Position numbers and translations under genes: made by a program. Of a stretch of 64,000 nt of DNA, positions 8,422 to 16,285 are shown piece by piece. This DNA comes from Fictibacillus sp. b24 (GTDB lineage Bacteria > Bacillota > Bacilli > Bacillales > Fictibacillaceae). The stretch covers positions 620,001 to 684,000 of the forward strand of contig NZ_JAUCES010000005.1 in assembly GCF_030348825.1 (NCBI RefSeq), in the 5' to 3' direction. How positions within the stretch are numbered: position 1 is the stretch's first letter; every line of letters begins with the position of its first letter. Under the pieces are notes generated by a model. The model saw only the letters and a list, made by a program, of their open reading frames with translations. It did no database searches and was not told the origin of the DNA.

Positions 8422-8477
8422 TTTAAACAAACGTTTAAAAAGATGCACAGGATTTCGCTATTTCTGAGCACCTTTTT
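8422..8477. repeat. Degenerate second copy of the gntP terminator and 18-mer
   Basis: TTTAAACAAACGTTTAAA at 8422-8439 is identical to 8097-8114. A decayed copy of the terminator hairpin follows (AAGATGCACAGGATTTC, then CTGAGCACCTTTTT). The segment forms a direct repeat of about 55 bp with 8097-8152, enclosing the TTCAC array. Confidence 0.8.
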
Positions 8478-8503
8478 CCTCTCTTACGTTAAGTGATCAG
8501 CTT

Positions 8504-10024
8504 TCAAGGTTCGACATTCGCAGCAGAATGCATAGGCAGTGTAATCGTAAAAGTGGTTCCTTCGTTAAATACGCTATCCACCTCAATCGTGCCCCGGTGA
8601 TTCTGAATGATTTTGAAGCAAACCATTAGTCCAAGTCCTGTTCCGTTAAATTTGGTTGTATAAAAAGGTTCACCCAACCTCTTTTTTTGTTCTTCGGTCA
8701 TACCGACTCCGTTATCTTTTATGTAAAGTACAATGTTGTCACCAGATGACGCAGCGGATAACTGAATTCTTCCGCCATTCGGCAGAGCTTCCATCGCGTT
8801 TTTAATCATGTTGATGATCACTTGAGTAAGCTGATTTTTCTCCCCATAAACGAGTGGAATACGGTCTTGTTTTTCAAATGAGATGACGACGTTTCTCAAG
8901 TTCGCTTCAGGCTGCATGAGATCTATGACGTTTTGAACACTGTCTGTGATGTTGAACCAGCTGAAATAGACGGCATGCGGTTTTGCCAGGACCATCAGTT
9001 CGCTCACGATAAAGTTGATGCGGTTAATCTCGGTCAGGATAATGTCTTTATAAAAAGCGTTCTTTTCAGGATCTGACTCATTGAAAAGCTGAACGAGTCC
9101 GCCGATGGACGTAAGCGGGTTGCGGATCTCATGTGCGATGCCAGCGGCCAAGTCACCGATTAAGGAGACTTTTTCTGACTTTAGTAAAATTTCTTCTGTT
9201 TTCTTCTTTTCTGTGACATCGTACTGAATCGAGATGTGCTGATATGCGACTCCCTCTGGATCTAGAAACGGAATAATCGTCGTATCGACCCAATAAAGAG
9301 AGCCGTCTTTTGCTTTATTGCAGATCTCACCGTTCCAAACTCGGCCGGCCTTAATTTCTTGTTTGATATGATCTAGGTATTCGTCAGAATGAACGCCTGA
9401 TACGAAGATTTTGCCGTGATCTTGGCCGATCAACTCGTTTCGATCATATTTGGTTAATCTGCAGAAGTGGTCGTTCACTTGAATGATATGATTATCTTTA
9501 TCGGTTATCGAAAAAATCGTAGCTTCAAAGAGCGCAGTTCGAATGTTGTTCAACTCAGCAATGGAGATATCCAGATTCCGATTCGTATGCTGAAGCGCTT
9601 TTTTTGTGTTATGCATAAATGTCGTATAGTGAGTGACAATGGAACGGGCTGCTAGATCAATCTGTAGATGAATATTGTTGCAGATTTTAGTAACGGTATC
9701 AGCGGTAATGGATTCTTCCTCTAAAAACTCACAAATAACTACGCGAGTTTCAAAGATAAAGTGAAGGGCGTGATCGAGCGGTATCTCACTTTCAGACGAG
9801 CGCTGCCCGAATGCGTTAGCCCACCTTTGGATCTTTTCCTCGACCAAATTTCCTTCTTCCATAAGAGATTGCCCTAAATAGGAGAATAGCGTTTCCATCC
9901 AATAGGGTAACTTTATTAAATAGTTCGTATAGTTCGCTTCTAAGTTCTCGATCGGCGATAATCGGTCTACAAGTTGCTTGCTGTTATTGATAATTTTTGT
10001 TCCAAGTTCTCTACAACCTTCCAT
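8504..10024 (-). CDS. PAS-domain sensor histidine kinase with RsbRD-like N-terminus
   Basis: A 506-residue cytosolic kinase with no membrane segment. Residues 1-150 are helical and resemble the RsbRD N-terminal (globin-like sensor) family (the RWANAFG and DHALHFIFETR region). A PAS domain follows (about 165-285, ending QYDVTEKKK). HisKA has the phospho-acceptor His298 in AAGIAHEIRNPLTSIGG, and HATPase has DNGVGM and GTGLGL motifs. I chose the ATG behind GAGGAGG; a longer start would add 20 residues. Architecture and length resemble the KinA-KinE sporulation kinases, which have no adjacent regulator, and no response regulator is adjacent here. Phosphorelay input to Spo0F is plausible but inferred. 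Confidence 0.8.
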   Translation of the reverse strand: MEGCRELGTKIINNSKQLVDRLSPIENLEANYTNYLIKLPYWMETLFSYLGQSLMEEGNLVEEKIQRWANAFGQRSSESEIPLDHALHFIFETRVVICEFLEEESITADTVTKICNNIHLQIDLAARSIVTHYTTFMHNTKKALQHTNRNLDISIAELNNIRTALFEATIFSITDKDNHIIQVNDHFCRLTKYDRNELIGQDHGKIFVSGVHSDEYLDHIKQEIKAGRVWNGEICNKAKDGSLYWVDTTIIPFLDPEGVAYQHISIQYDVTEKKKTEEILLKSEKVSLIGDLAAGIAHEIRNPLTSIGGLVQLFNESDPEKNAFYKDIILTEINRINFIVSELMVLAKPHAVYFSWFNITDSVQNVIDLMQPEANLRNVVISFEKQDRIPLVYGEKNQLTQVIINMIKNAMEALPNGGRIQLSAASSGDNIVLYIKDNGVGMTEEQKKRLGEPFYTTKFNGTGLGLMVCFKIIQNHRGTIEVDSVFNEGTTFTITLPMHSAANVEP

Positions 10025-10187
10025 ATGAGTGCCTCCTCGAACAGTGTCCGAATGTTTATGAAGAACTCTTCGACATTTCGACAAATATCCCTTCTAACGA
10101 TTTGAATTGCAACTTTATGAAGGAAGGTATCTTCAGAAGGTCAAACGGAGAGAATGATGGATGAAGTAACCTTAGGAGCTGTATGGA

Positions 10188-10703
10188 ATGATTTATATTT
10201 ATAATGATTACGGAGGAACGCATACCACGTCACTCGCTGCGGCATTTCATCTTAACAAGCTGCCCCGAAATGTGGAGCCTTCAAAAGAACAGATACTTAA
10301 CGTGCCATACTTCAATAAATTGAATACGTCCGATATGGGGACGATCATCTTTCACGGAAATGATGAGGATGGTCATTCCGTCTATACGGTAGGCCGGGGG
10401 AGGTCAAAAATTTTTGTTCCTGGTCTGAAAAATTTATTTGAACTTTTAGAGAATAGAAGCACGACAGGTGAAAGAATCATCTTTTCCAACACATCACCGA
10501 CAGTCCCGCTGGCCATGACGTTTGGTGGATTGTTTTCCAGAAGACTTGGTATTGATTTCATCGGAGTGCCGCTTTTAGTAAAGGGGGCTAAACAAGCTTC
10601 CGCACAAATTGCTCATCTTGTTGAACAAACGAAGAGAATCGCCAAAGAATCTAATCAACAAGTTGTTATATTAGAAAACAAAGAAGAGTTTCTATACACG
10701 TGA
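10188..10703 (+). CDS. DUF3189 family protein
   Basis: A 171-residue soluble protein. The N-terminal block MIYIYNDYGGTHTTSLAAA with a following FHLNKLP matches what I know of the DUF3189 family of Firmicutes, whose function is unknown. A glycine-rich VGRGRSK segment and a FSNTSPTVPLAMTFGG block follow. An AGGAG site lies 9 nt before ATG. The gene is divergent from the histidine kinase and convergent with the RsbRD-like gene, with a shared terminator. Confidence 0.6.
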   Translation: MIYIYNDYGGTHTTSLAAAFHLNKLPRNVEPSKEQILNVPYFNKLNTSDMGTIIFHGNDEDGHSVYTVGRGRSKIFVPGLKNLFELLENRSTTGERIIFSNTSPTVPLAMTFGGLFSRRLGIDFIGVPLLVKGAKQASAQIAHLVEQTKRIAKESNQQVVILENKEEFLYT

Positions 10704-10741
10704 AAAAAGACACTTCATCACTAAGATTAAGTGTCTTTTCG
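10704..10741. terminator. Bidirectional terminator
   Basis: The stem AAAAGACACTT paired with AAGTGTCTTTT, with a 13-nt loop, lies between the convergent DUF3189 and RsbRD-like genes. Confidence 0.85.
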
Positions 10742-10743
10742 CT

Positions 10744-11196
10744 TTATATCGCTTGCAAAATACTCTCCATGTAGGTTTCGGTAAAGCATTGAAAGCAGAG
10801 ATCAAGCATTTGGTTAAGATCTTGAACAAGCGCAATCGTTTCTTTTACCGTGTAACCTTCTTCTTCAGATAGTCGAGCGATCACTCTTATGAGTTCTGAC
10901 CGAATAAAAAGGTTTGGCTGCATAGCAATATCAAGGGACTGACCATACTGAAGCGCATATTGAGCGGTATGGGTCGACCACACTTTAAGGCCTTCCTCTT
11001 TTACATCTGAAGACAGCAAAAGGGAACTTCCTAATAGTTGAACAAACTTCGTGATGTAATCAACAGAGGACTGAAGATCAAACAGCTGATTTTCTTTTAC
11101 GGGGTATTTCTCAAAGCGTCGGCCAATGATTTTTTCAGCTAGGGAGGGAGCTTCGTTAACTAAAATTCCAGCTAATTTTTGTTGAATCGTATTCAA
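10744..11196 (-). CDS. Small RsbRD N-terminal-like protein
   Basis: A 150-residue all-helical protein starting at TTG with AAAAGGAGG 8 nt upstream. The pattern of helices (LAGILVNEAPSLAEKIIGRRFEKYP, then VDYITKFVQLLGSSLLL, then LKVWSTHTAQYALQYGQSLDIAM) resembles the N-terminal domain of RsbRD-type stressosome or RsbT co-antagonist proteins. There is no C-terminal STAS domain. The neighbouring histidine kinase has a similar N-terminal region, so the two may sense the same cue. The function is not established and the family call is by eye. Confidence 0.5.
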   Translation of the reverse strand: MNTIQQKLAGILVNEAPSLAEKIIGRRFEKYPVKENQLFDLQSSVDYITKFVQLLGSSLLLSSDVKEEGLKVWSTHTAQYALQYGQSLDIAMQPNLFIRSELIRVIARLSEEEGYTVKETIALVQDLNQMLDLCFQCFTETYMESILQAI

Positions 11197-11339
11197 AATA
11201 CAAGCCTCCTTTTAACATGTTATATAACATTAAGAAATTTAATGGTTTAGATGGATAAAGTGCTATCTATATTAAGTATTACTTATGAAAGATAGATTGT
11301 CACGAAATATTCAGTTAAATTACAATAATTTAACATAAA

Positions 11340-11365
11340 GAAGGCAGCTGGGATCAGCTGCCTTC
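11340..11365 (-). terminator. Terminator at the end of the MFS gene
   Basis: An 11-bp perfect stem, GAAGGCAGCTG paired with CAGCTGCCTTC, with a 4-nt loop. It overlaps the last codons of the minus-strand MFS gene and is followed on that strand by a moderately T-rich stretch. Confidence 0.6.
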
Positions 11366-12775
11366 TGCTTCTTTTTGCTTTTCCTTTATGAAGAAAGAGA
11401 TAACAAGGCCGATTAAGGATAGAACAGCTACGACGATAAAAGCCATGTTTGCCCCGTACATATCCGGGTGAGAAATTTCTGGATTTTGTACTGCGGTCGA
11501 GGCTGTTGTTGTCATTACGGTAACCAAAATGGCTGTGCCGACTGATGCGGCAATCATCTTCATCGTATTATCCATAGCCGCACCATGTGGAATCAATCGT
11601 TTCGGCAACCGGTTTAAGCCCGCTGTTGCAACAGGCATCATGACCATCGCGAGTCCAAACATCCGCACCCCGTACAGTACTGTGATGAAGGTAAACGATG
11701 TTGATGGACTCAACGTAGCGAACGCGAAGGATGATCCCGTAATAATGACTAATCCCGTAAACGCAAGCCATCGTGCGCCGAACTTATCGAAAAGCCTTCC
11801 CGTGATCGGTGACAAAAGTCCAGTTATCAGTGCGCCTGGTAAAAGAGCGAGTCCTGCTTCAAACGCAGTGAAATCTCTCATGTTTTGCATGAATAGCGGA
11901 ATAATCGTCTCAGCTCCAATCAATCCCATAAACGTGATCATCCCGATAATAACCGTGAGCGGAAAGATAGAATTAGCGAACACACGGAATTCAAGCATGG
12001 GATGCGCTAATCGCAGTTGTCTTGTGATGAAGAGTACGAGTGCGATTACACCGATCACGAGCCAGAGCAATGTTGGTGTTGCTGTCCAACCTAGATTTCC
12101 GGCACATGTAAACCCGTACAGCAAACCTCCGAAACCGAATGAAGAGAGGATGATTGATAAAACATCCACTTTCGTTTTAGCCGTCTCTGTCACATTTTTC
12201 AGTGCGAAGAAAGCGATGACGATATCAATGATCGCAATCGGCAAGATAATGAAGAACAGCACTCGCCATGAATAATGGGACGTGACCCATCCTGATAAAG
12301 CGGGTCCGATTGCAGGCGCGAACGAAATGACGAGCCCGACTAAACCCATCGCTGATCCCCGTTTGTTCACTGGAAAAATCATAAGAAATACGGTTTGCAT
12401 AAGAGGTAGCATAACGCCCGCTCCACTGGATTGAATAACCCTTCCAAGCAGCAGCATCTCAAAGTTTGGCGCGAGGCCCGCCACAAGTGTACCGAACGCG
12501 AATACACTCATTGCTGTGATAAAAAGCTGTCTTGTCGTGAACCGCTCGAGCAGAAAGGCGCTCACCGGAATCATTATCCCATTTACAAGCATAAAAACGG
12601 TCGTCAGCCACTGAGCGCTGTTGGCCGTTATGTTCATCTCTTTCATAATTGGCGGAATCGCAGTAATCATCAGCGTCTGATTGAGTATCGCAATAAACGT
12701 ACCTGCAAGAAGCAAGGCAACAATCGTAGAATGTTTATAATTTTGTGTCGTTTCCATATGTGGTGTCATTCCCAT
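11354..12775 (-). CDS. MFS multidrug exporter, DHA2 (EmrB/QacA, LmrB-like) family
   Basis: A 473-residue membrane protein with about 14 hydrophobic segments, the number typical of DHA2 drug:H+ antiporters. The first segment carries LNQTLMITAIPPIMKEM with QWLTTVFML, and the motif C region reads GRVIQSSGAGVMLPLMQT with GPALSGWV. Members such as LmrB and EmrB export lincosamides, dyes and other lipophilic drugs. The substrate here is unknown. The ribosome site is weak, so the start could be the second Met (residue 3) or the third (residue 7). No regulator gene is adjacent. Confidence 0.8.
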   Translation of the reverse strand: MGMTPHMETTQNYKHSTIVALLLAGTFIAILNQTLMITAIPPIMKEMNITANSAQWLTTVFMLVNGIMIPVSAFLLERFTTRQLFITAMSVFAFGTLVAGLAPNFEMLLLGRVIQSSGAGVMLPLMQTVFLMIFPVNKRGSAMGLVGLVISFAPAIGPALSGWVTSHYSWRVLFFIILPIAIIDIVIAFFALKNVTETAKTKVDVLSIILSSFGFGGLLYGFTCAGNLGWTATPTLLWLVIGVIALVLFITRQLRLAHPMLEFRVFANSIFPLTVIIGMITFMGLIGAETIIPLFMQNMRDFTAFEAGLALLPGALITGLLSPITGRLFDKFGARWLAFTGLVIITGSSFAFATLSPSTSFTFITVLYGVRMFGLAMVMMPVATAGLNRLPKRLIPHGAAMDNTMKMIAASVGTAILVTVMTTTASTAVQNPEISHPDMYGANMAFIVVAVLSLIGLVISFFIKEKQKEAEGS

Positions 12776-12920
12776 CTAACAAAAGTAATGTTTAAAGCTT
12801 ACAGGATTTTGGATGGTAATGACATTAACTTGCTTAAGGTAAGTGGCGGGGAACTATAAAATGACTCTTATCTAAAAGTTGTAGATTTTAAGTAATTTTG
12901 TTCTTTCTCTTCATTGAAAA

Positions 12921-13049
12921 GTTGATTGGAGTGCAAGGTGCGAGACTCCTGCGGGACAGGCCGGCAGGTGAGACACTTAAGAGTGAACCGTTACGAATGT
13001 GGCTCACCGCCTGCCCCGCGGAAAGCGAGCACCTGGAACGGAAAGCAAC
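12921..13049. repeat. Palindromic intergenic repeat, copy 2
   Basis: About 129 bp starting at GTTGATTGGAGTG, containing GCGAGACTCCTGCGGGACAG and GGCTCACCGCCTGCCCCGCG, and ending CTGGAACGGAAAGCAAC. It has the same orientation as the copy at 41561 and is inverted relative to those at 1725 and 54032. It fills most of the gap between the MFS and YihY genes. Confidence 0.9.
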
Positions 13050-13187
13050 CACTTTCAAATGCAACATCGATATGATAACAGCCCTAATTAGGTCTTTCTT
13101 AAAAAAAGTGATCTGATTGGACAACTTTTTGCGTATATATTATAGTTACTACTTTTAAGGACTGGCATAGATAAGAGGTGTTGCAAC

Positions 13188-13991
13188 ATGAATATCATTG
13201 AAGTCCTAAATAAATTAAGCGACCGATTCTTTAAATTAAGGGTTTACGATCTGTCAGCGCAGATGGCGTATTACTTCTTAATGTCGGTCTTTCCGTTTTT
13301 ATTGGTGATCTATTCGCTGCTGACGTATTTGCCGCTGCGCGAAGAAAATATATTGGAGCTAATTCAGCCGTATGCGCCAGACAGCACATACGCATTGATT
13401 GAAAAAACGTTATCCTACACCGTTATGAAACAAGAGGGAAATCTGCTGTCGTTCAGTTTGATCATAACGTTGTGGCTATCATCCATGGGTTTTCAATGCA
13501 TGAAGCGCATATTGAATGATGCGTATGAAGTAAGAAATGAAGAAAACATGCTGAAGCAAATCGCAGAAAGCTTGCTGTTAACAATAGGGTTCATGATTGC
13601 CGTGCTTTTCTCGGTAATTGTTCCGATTTTTGAAAAAGTGCTGCGTGTATATTTAGAGGGCATTTTTTCTAATGTAGCGTTTCAAAAGCTCTGGATCATC
13701 GTACAGTGGGGGATCGGGACCGTATTTCTGCTGACCTTCTTTATCGTGCTGTATTCGTTTGCCCCGAGCATCAAACTAGGGTTTCGCAAAGTACTTCCAG
13801 GTGCGTTTTTTGCGACGATCGGCTGGCAGCTCGTTTCGATGGGCTTTGCCTCATATGTGAGCGGGAACAACTATTCCGCGTTATACGGGCAAGTGGCAGG
13901 TCTCGTCGTGTTGATGCTGTGGTTTTATCTCTCTGCGATGATGATTATAATCGGGGGATTGCTGAACACGGTGGTTCATCCGGAAAAATAG
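13188..13991 (+). CDS. YihY/BrkB-family inner membrane protein
   Basis: A 267-residue membrane protein with about six hydrophobic segments. It has the YihY (UPF0761) family features AQMAYYFLMSVFPFLL near the N-terminus, WLSSMGFQCMKRILNDAYEV in the middle, and the C-terminal YSALYGQVAGLVVLMLWFYLSAMMIIIGGLLN. The family was once called ribonuclease BN, a label now regarded as wrong; its role is uncertain and may be transport. An AGAGGTG site lies 9 nt before ATG. It appears monocistronic, with a periodic array directly downstream. Confidence 0.85.
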   Translation: MNIIEVLNKLSDRFFKLRVYDLSAQMAYYFLMSVFPFLLVIYSLLTYLPLREENILELIQPYAPDSTYALIEKTLSYTVMKQEGNLLSFSLIITLWLSSMGFQCMKRILNDAYEVRNEENMLKQIAESLLLTIGFMIAVLFSVIVPIFEKVLRVYLEGIFSNVAFQKLWIIVQWGIGTVFLLTFFIVLYSFAPSIKLGFRKVLPGAFFATIGWQLVSMGFASYVSGNNYSALYGQVAGLVVLMLWFYLSAMMIIIGGLLNTVVHPEK

Positions 13992-14056
13992 AGATGTGGC
14001 TGGTCCAAGTGTGGGTCAGTCCTTTTTGTGCAGGAATTGTTCATAAAATACTTATT

Positions 14057-14182
14057 GTTGATATATTCATTGAAATTGTTGATATATTCATCTTATGTGT
14101 TGATATCCACCTAGCTTGTGTTGATATCCATCTAGCTAGCGTTGATATCCATCTAGCTAGCGTTGATATCTCACTAGCTTCA
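14057..14182. repeat. 21-bp-period GTTGATAT array (six units)
   Basis: GTTGATAT starts at 14057, 14078, 14099, 14120, 14141 and 14162, an exact 21-bp period. The core is constant and the remaining 13 bp vary; the fourth and fifth units are nearly identical (ending CATCTAGCTAGC). The array lies between the YihY gene and the terminator shared with ycsI. Confidence 0.95.
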
Positions 14183-14221
14183 AAGATATAGCGTTCACAC
14201 CACCTCTAAATAGCAAAAAAA

Positions 14222-14258
14222 ACAACCGGAATGATTAAAATTCCGGTTGTTCTTTCTT
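14222..14258. terminator. Bidirectional terminator downstream of ycsI
   Basis: The stem AACAACCGGAAT paired with ATTCCGGTTGTT is flanked by A and T runs. It serves the minus-strand pxp/ycs operon and can also stop transcription from the YihY side. The stem core AACCGGAAT recurs in the terminator after manA. Confidence 0.9.
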
Positions 14259-14263
14259 CAAAT

Positions 14264-15055
14264 TTACAAAATCCCATACTTCTCATCCCGAACATCGGTG
14301 ATAAACATGTGCCCAGGTGCATGTGTGATCATGATCTCTGGCTTTACATGCATCGCAACGGCTTGAGGCGTTACACCGCATGCCCAAAACACGGGAACTT
14401 CGCCGTCATGAATCTGGACAGGGTCACCAAAATCGGGCTGATACAGATCATGAATGCCGATCGCTTCGGGATTGTCTATATGAACAGGCGCACCGTGAAC
14501 AGAAGGGAAGCGGCTCGTCACTTGAACAGCTCGCACAACATCTTGTTCAGGAATCGGACGCATGCTTACTACCATCGGACCTTCAAAACGCCCAGCTTTC
14601 ACACATTGAATGTTCGTTTTAAACATCGGTACATTGCATCCGCGCTCAATATGACGAACGGGGATGCCGTTATTCATCAAGGCATGCTCGAACGTAAAGC
14701 TGCAGCCAAGCAAAAAGCCGACCATGTCTTCATTCCAGAGTTCCTTGATGTCGTTTCGCTCTTCCGCCAATTCTCCGCCACGATAGACGCGGTACTTTGG
14801 AATATCCACGCGCAGATCCGCATCTGGCGCCACTAGTGCTGGAACTGCGGAACCAGGTTCAGTTACATCAAGCACTGGACAGGGCTTCGGGTTTCGCTGG
14901 CAAAACAGAAGAAAGTCAAACGCCAGCTCTTTCGGCAGCACGACTAAGTTTCCTTGCGTATAGCCGTTTGCGAGTCCGCTTGTCGGCTTCACCCATTCTC
15001 CGCGCCGGATCAGATCCCGTGCCTCAGCTGGGTTCAATCTATCTAGTTCTTTCAT
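14264..15055 (-). CDS. ycsI: YcsI/DUF1445 putative hydro-lyase (D-glutamate cyclase family)
   Basis: A 263-residue soluble protein of the DUF1445 family. Recognisable blocks are the N-terminal ARDLIRRGEWVKPTSGLANGY, the central GFLLGCSFTFEHALMNNGIPVRH, FKTNIQC and VSMRP, and the C-terminal VPVFWACGVTPQAV and ITHAPGHMFITD. Some relatives convert D-glutamate to 5-oxo-D-proline, which would feed the 5-oxoprolinase encoded upstream. It is the last gene of a minus-strand operon with pxpB, pxpC and ycsG, 24 bp after ycsG, and has an AAAGGGGGAG ribosome site. Confidence 0.8.
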   Translation of the reverse strand: MKELDRLNPAEARDLIRRGEWVKPTSGLANGYTQGNLVVLPKELAFDFLLFCQRNPKPCPVLDVTEPGSAVPALVAPDADLRVDIPKYRVYRGGELAEERNDIKELWNEDMVGFLLGCSFTFEHALMNNGIPVRHIERGCNVPMFKTNIQCVKAGRFEGPMVVSMRPIPEQDVVRAVQVTSRFPSVHGAPVHIDNPEAIGIHDLYQPDFGDPVQIHDGEVPVFWACGVTPQAVAMHVKPEIMITHAPGHMFITDVRDEKYGIL

Positions 15056-15079
15056 AAAAGCTCCCCCTTTTATAAGAAA

Positions 15080-16270
15080 CTATGCGAATAGCTTTGGAAT
15101 TTCTGTGTACAGCATATACACACTCATAGCGGCCATGATGACAACAATCACGCCTCCGAAAATCGTCATCCACACCGGGTGTTTATAGTCGCCAACAATT
15201 TTTTTCTTGTGTGCTGCAACCAGCATAACACCTAGTGCTATCGGTAAAATAAGACCATTTAAAGCACCAACTAAGATTAGGATGGCAACTGGTTTTCCAA
15301 CTAATGCAAATACAATGGTTGAAACCGCGATAAATCCGATGATGATCCATTTATGATATTTTTCTAGCGTTGCATTGAACGTTCGAATAAACGAAACGGA
15401 CGTGTAGGCTGCACCAACAACCGATGTAATGGCCGCGGCCCACATAACAACACCAAACATTTTATAACCGACATTTCCAGCTGCTAACTTAAAAACTGAT
15501 GCTGGAGGGTTGTTAGGATCCAGCTGCAAGCCTTGCGCTACGATTCCAAGAGCGGCTAGGAACAAGAAGATACGCATGACAGAAGCAATCCCAATTGCTG
15601 AAATAGAACCGCGTGTAACTTCTCCTAAACTTTCTTTTCCTTTAATACCTGCATCTAGCAATCGGTGAGCACCAGCAAATGTGATGTAGCCGCCGACTGT
15701 TCCCCCAACTAATGTTACGATCGCAAGAACATCAATTGTATCCGGAACGAACGTTTTCGCAACGGCCTCGCCAACAGGAGGCTGAGCTGTGAACATGACA
15801 TACACTGTCAATCCGATCATGACGAACCCGGCCACTTGTGTAAAACGGTCCATCGCTTTTCCGGCCTCACGCACGACGAATATTAAAATGGCAATTACAC
15901 CACTTAGCAACGCTCCCATCTCAGCAGAGACACCGAATAAGACATTTAACCCTAATCCAGCTCCGGCAACGTTTCCGATGTTAAAGGCCAATCCACCGAT
16001 AACGATCAAGGCGGCCAAGAAGAACCCTAGCCCAGGAAGCACATCGTTTGCAATATCCTGTGCTCTTTTTTCAGATACGGCAACAATTCGCCAAATGTTC
16101 ATCTGAGCACCAATATCGATAATAATAGAAGTTAAAATAACAAAACCAAAACTTGCGGCGAGAATGGACGTGAAATGCGTTGTTTGTGTTAAAAATCCTG
16201 GTCCGATCGCTGATGTGGCCATTAAAAACGCGGCACCCAGCAGAACGCTAGCTTTTGACTCTTTCTTCAT
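15080..16270 (-). CDS. ycsG: YcsG, NRAMP-like membrane transporter
   Basis: A 396-residue membrane protein with about 11 hydrophobic segments, of the NRAMP-like superfamily. The opening GAAFLMATSAIGPGFLTQTTHFT replaces the DPGN metal-binding motif of true MntH proteins. This suggests it does not carry divalent metals and may instead move an organic substrate such as 5-oxoproline; that is inference from context. An AGGAGG site precedes the ATG. In Bacillus subtilis ycsG lies beside ycsI, kipI and kipA, as here. Confidence 0.8.
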   Translation of the reverse strand: MKKESKASVLLGAAFLMATSAIGPGFLTQTTHFTSILAASFGFVILTSIIIDIGAQMNIWRIVAVSEKRAQDIANDVLPGLGFFLAALIVIGGLAFNIGNVAGAGLGLNVLFGVSAEMGALLSGVIAILIFVVREAGKAMDRFTQVAGFVMIGLTVYVMFTAQPPVGEAVAKTFVPDTIDVLAIVTLVGGTVGGYITFAGAHRLLDAGIKGKESLGEVTRGSISAIGIASVMRIFLFLAALGIVAQGLQLDPNNPPASVFKLAAGNVGYKMFGVVMWAAAITSVVGAAYTSVSFIRTFNATLEKYHKWIIIGFIAVSTIVFALVGKPVAILILVGALNGLILPIALGVMLVAAHKKKIVGDYKHPVWMTIFGGVIVVIMAAMSVYMLYTEIPKLFA

Positions 16271-16285
16271 ACTGTTCCTCCTAGT

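Noticed and set aside
11529-12275. Long plus-strand open frame antisense to the MFS gene
   Set aside because: It is a shadow of the membrane protein's codon usage, with no ribosome site and no recognisable protein features.
14057-14182. CRISPR array
   Set aside because: Repeats of about 8 bp with 13-bp spacers are far below CRISPR dimensions and no cas genes are present.
13706-14191. Open frame overlapping the YihY gene and running through the GTTGATAT array
   Set aside because: It starts inside YihY in another frame without a ribosome site; the array only happens to be open in this frame because 21 is a multiple of three.
14231-14836. Plus-strand open frame antisense to ycsI
   Set aside because: It runs through the terminator hairpin and the ycsI coding region; the YcsI protein on the other strand is clearly real.
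15080-16270. MntH manganese transporter
   Set aside because: The DPGN metal-binding motif is missing and the context is the ycsG-ycsI-kip cluster, so I call it YcsG instead.
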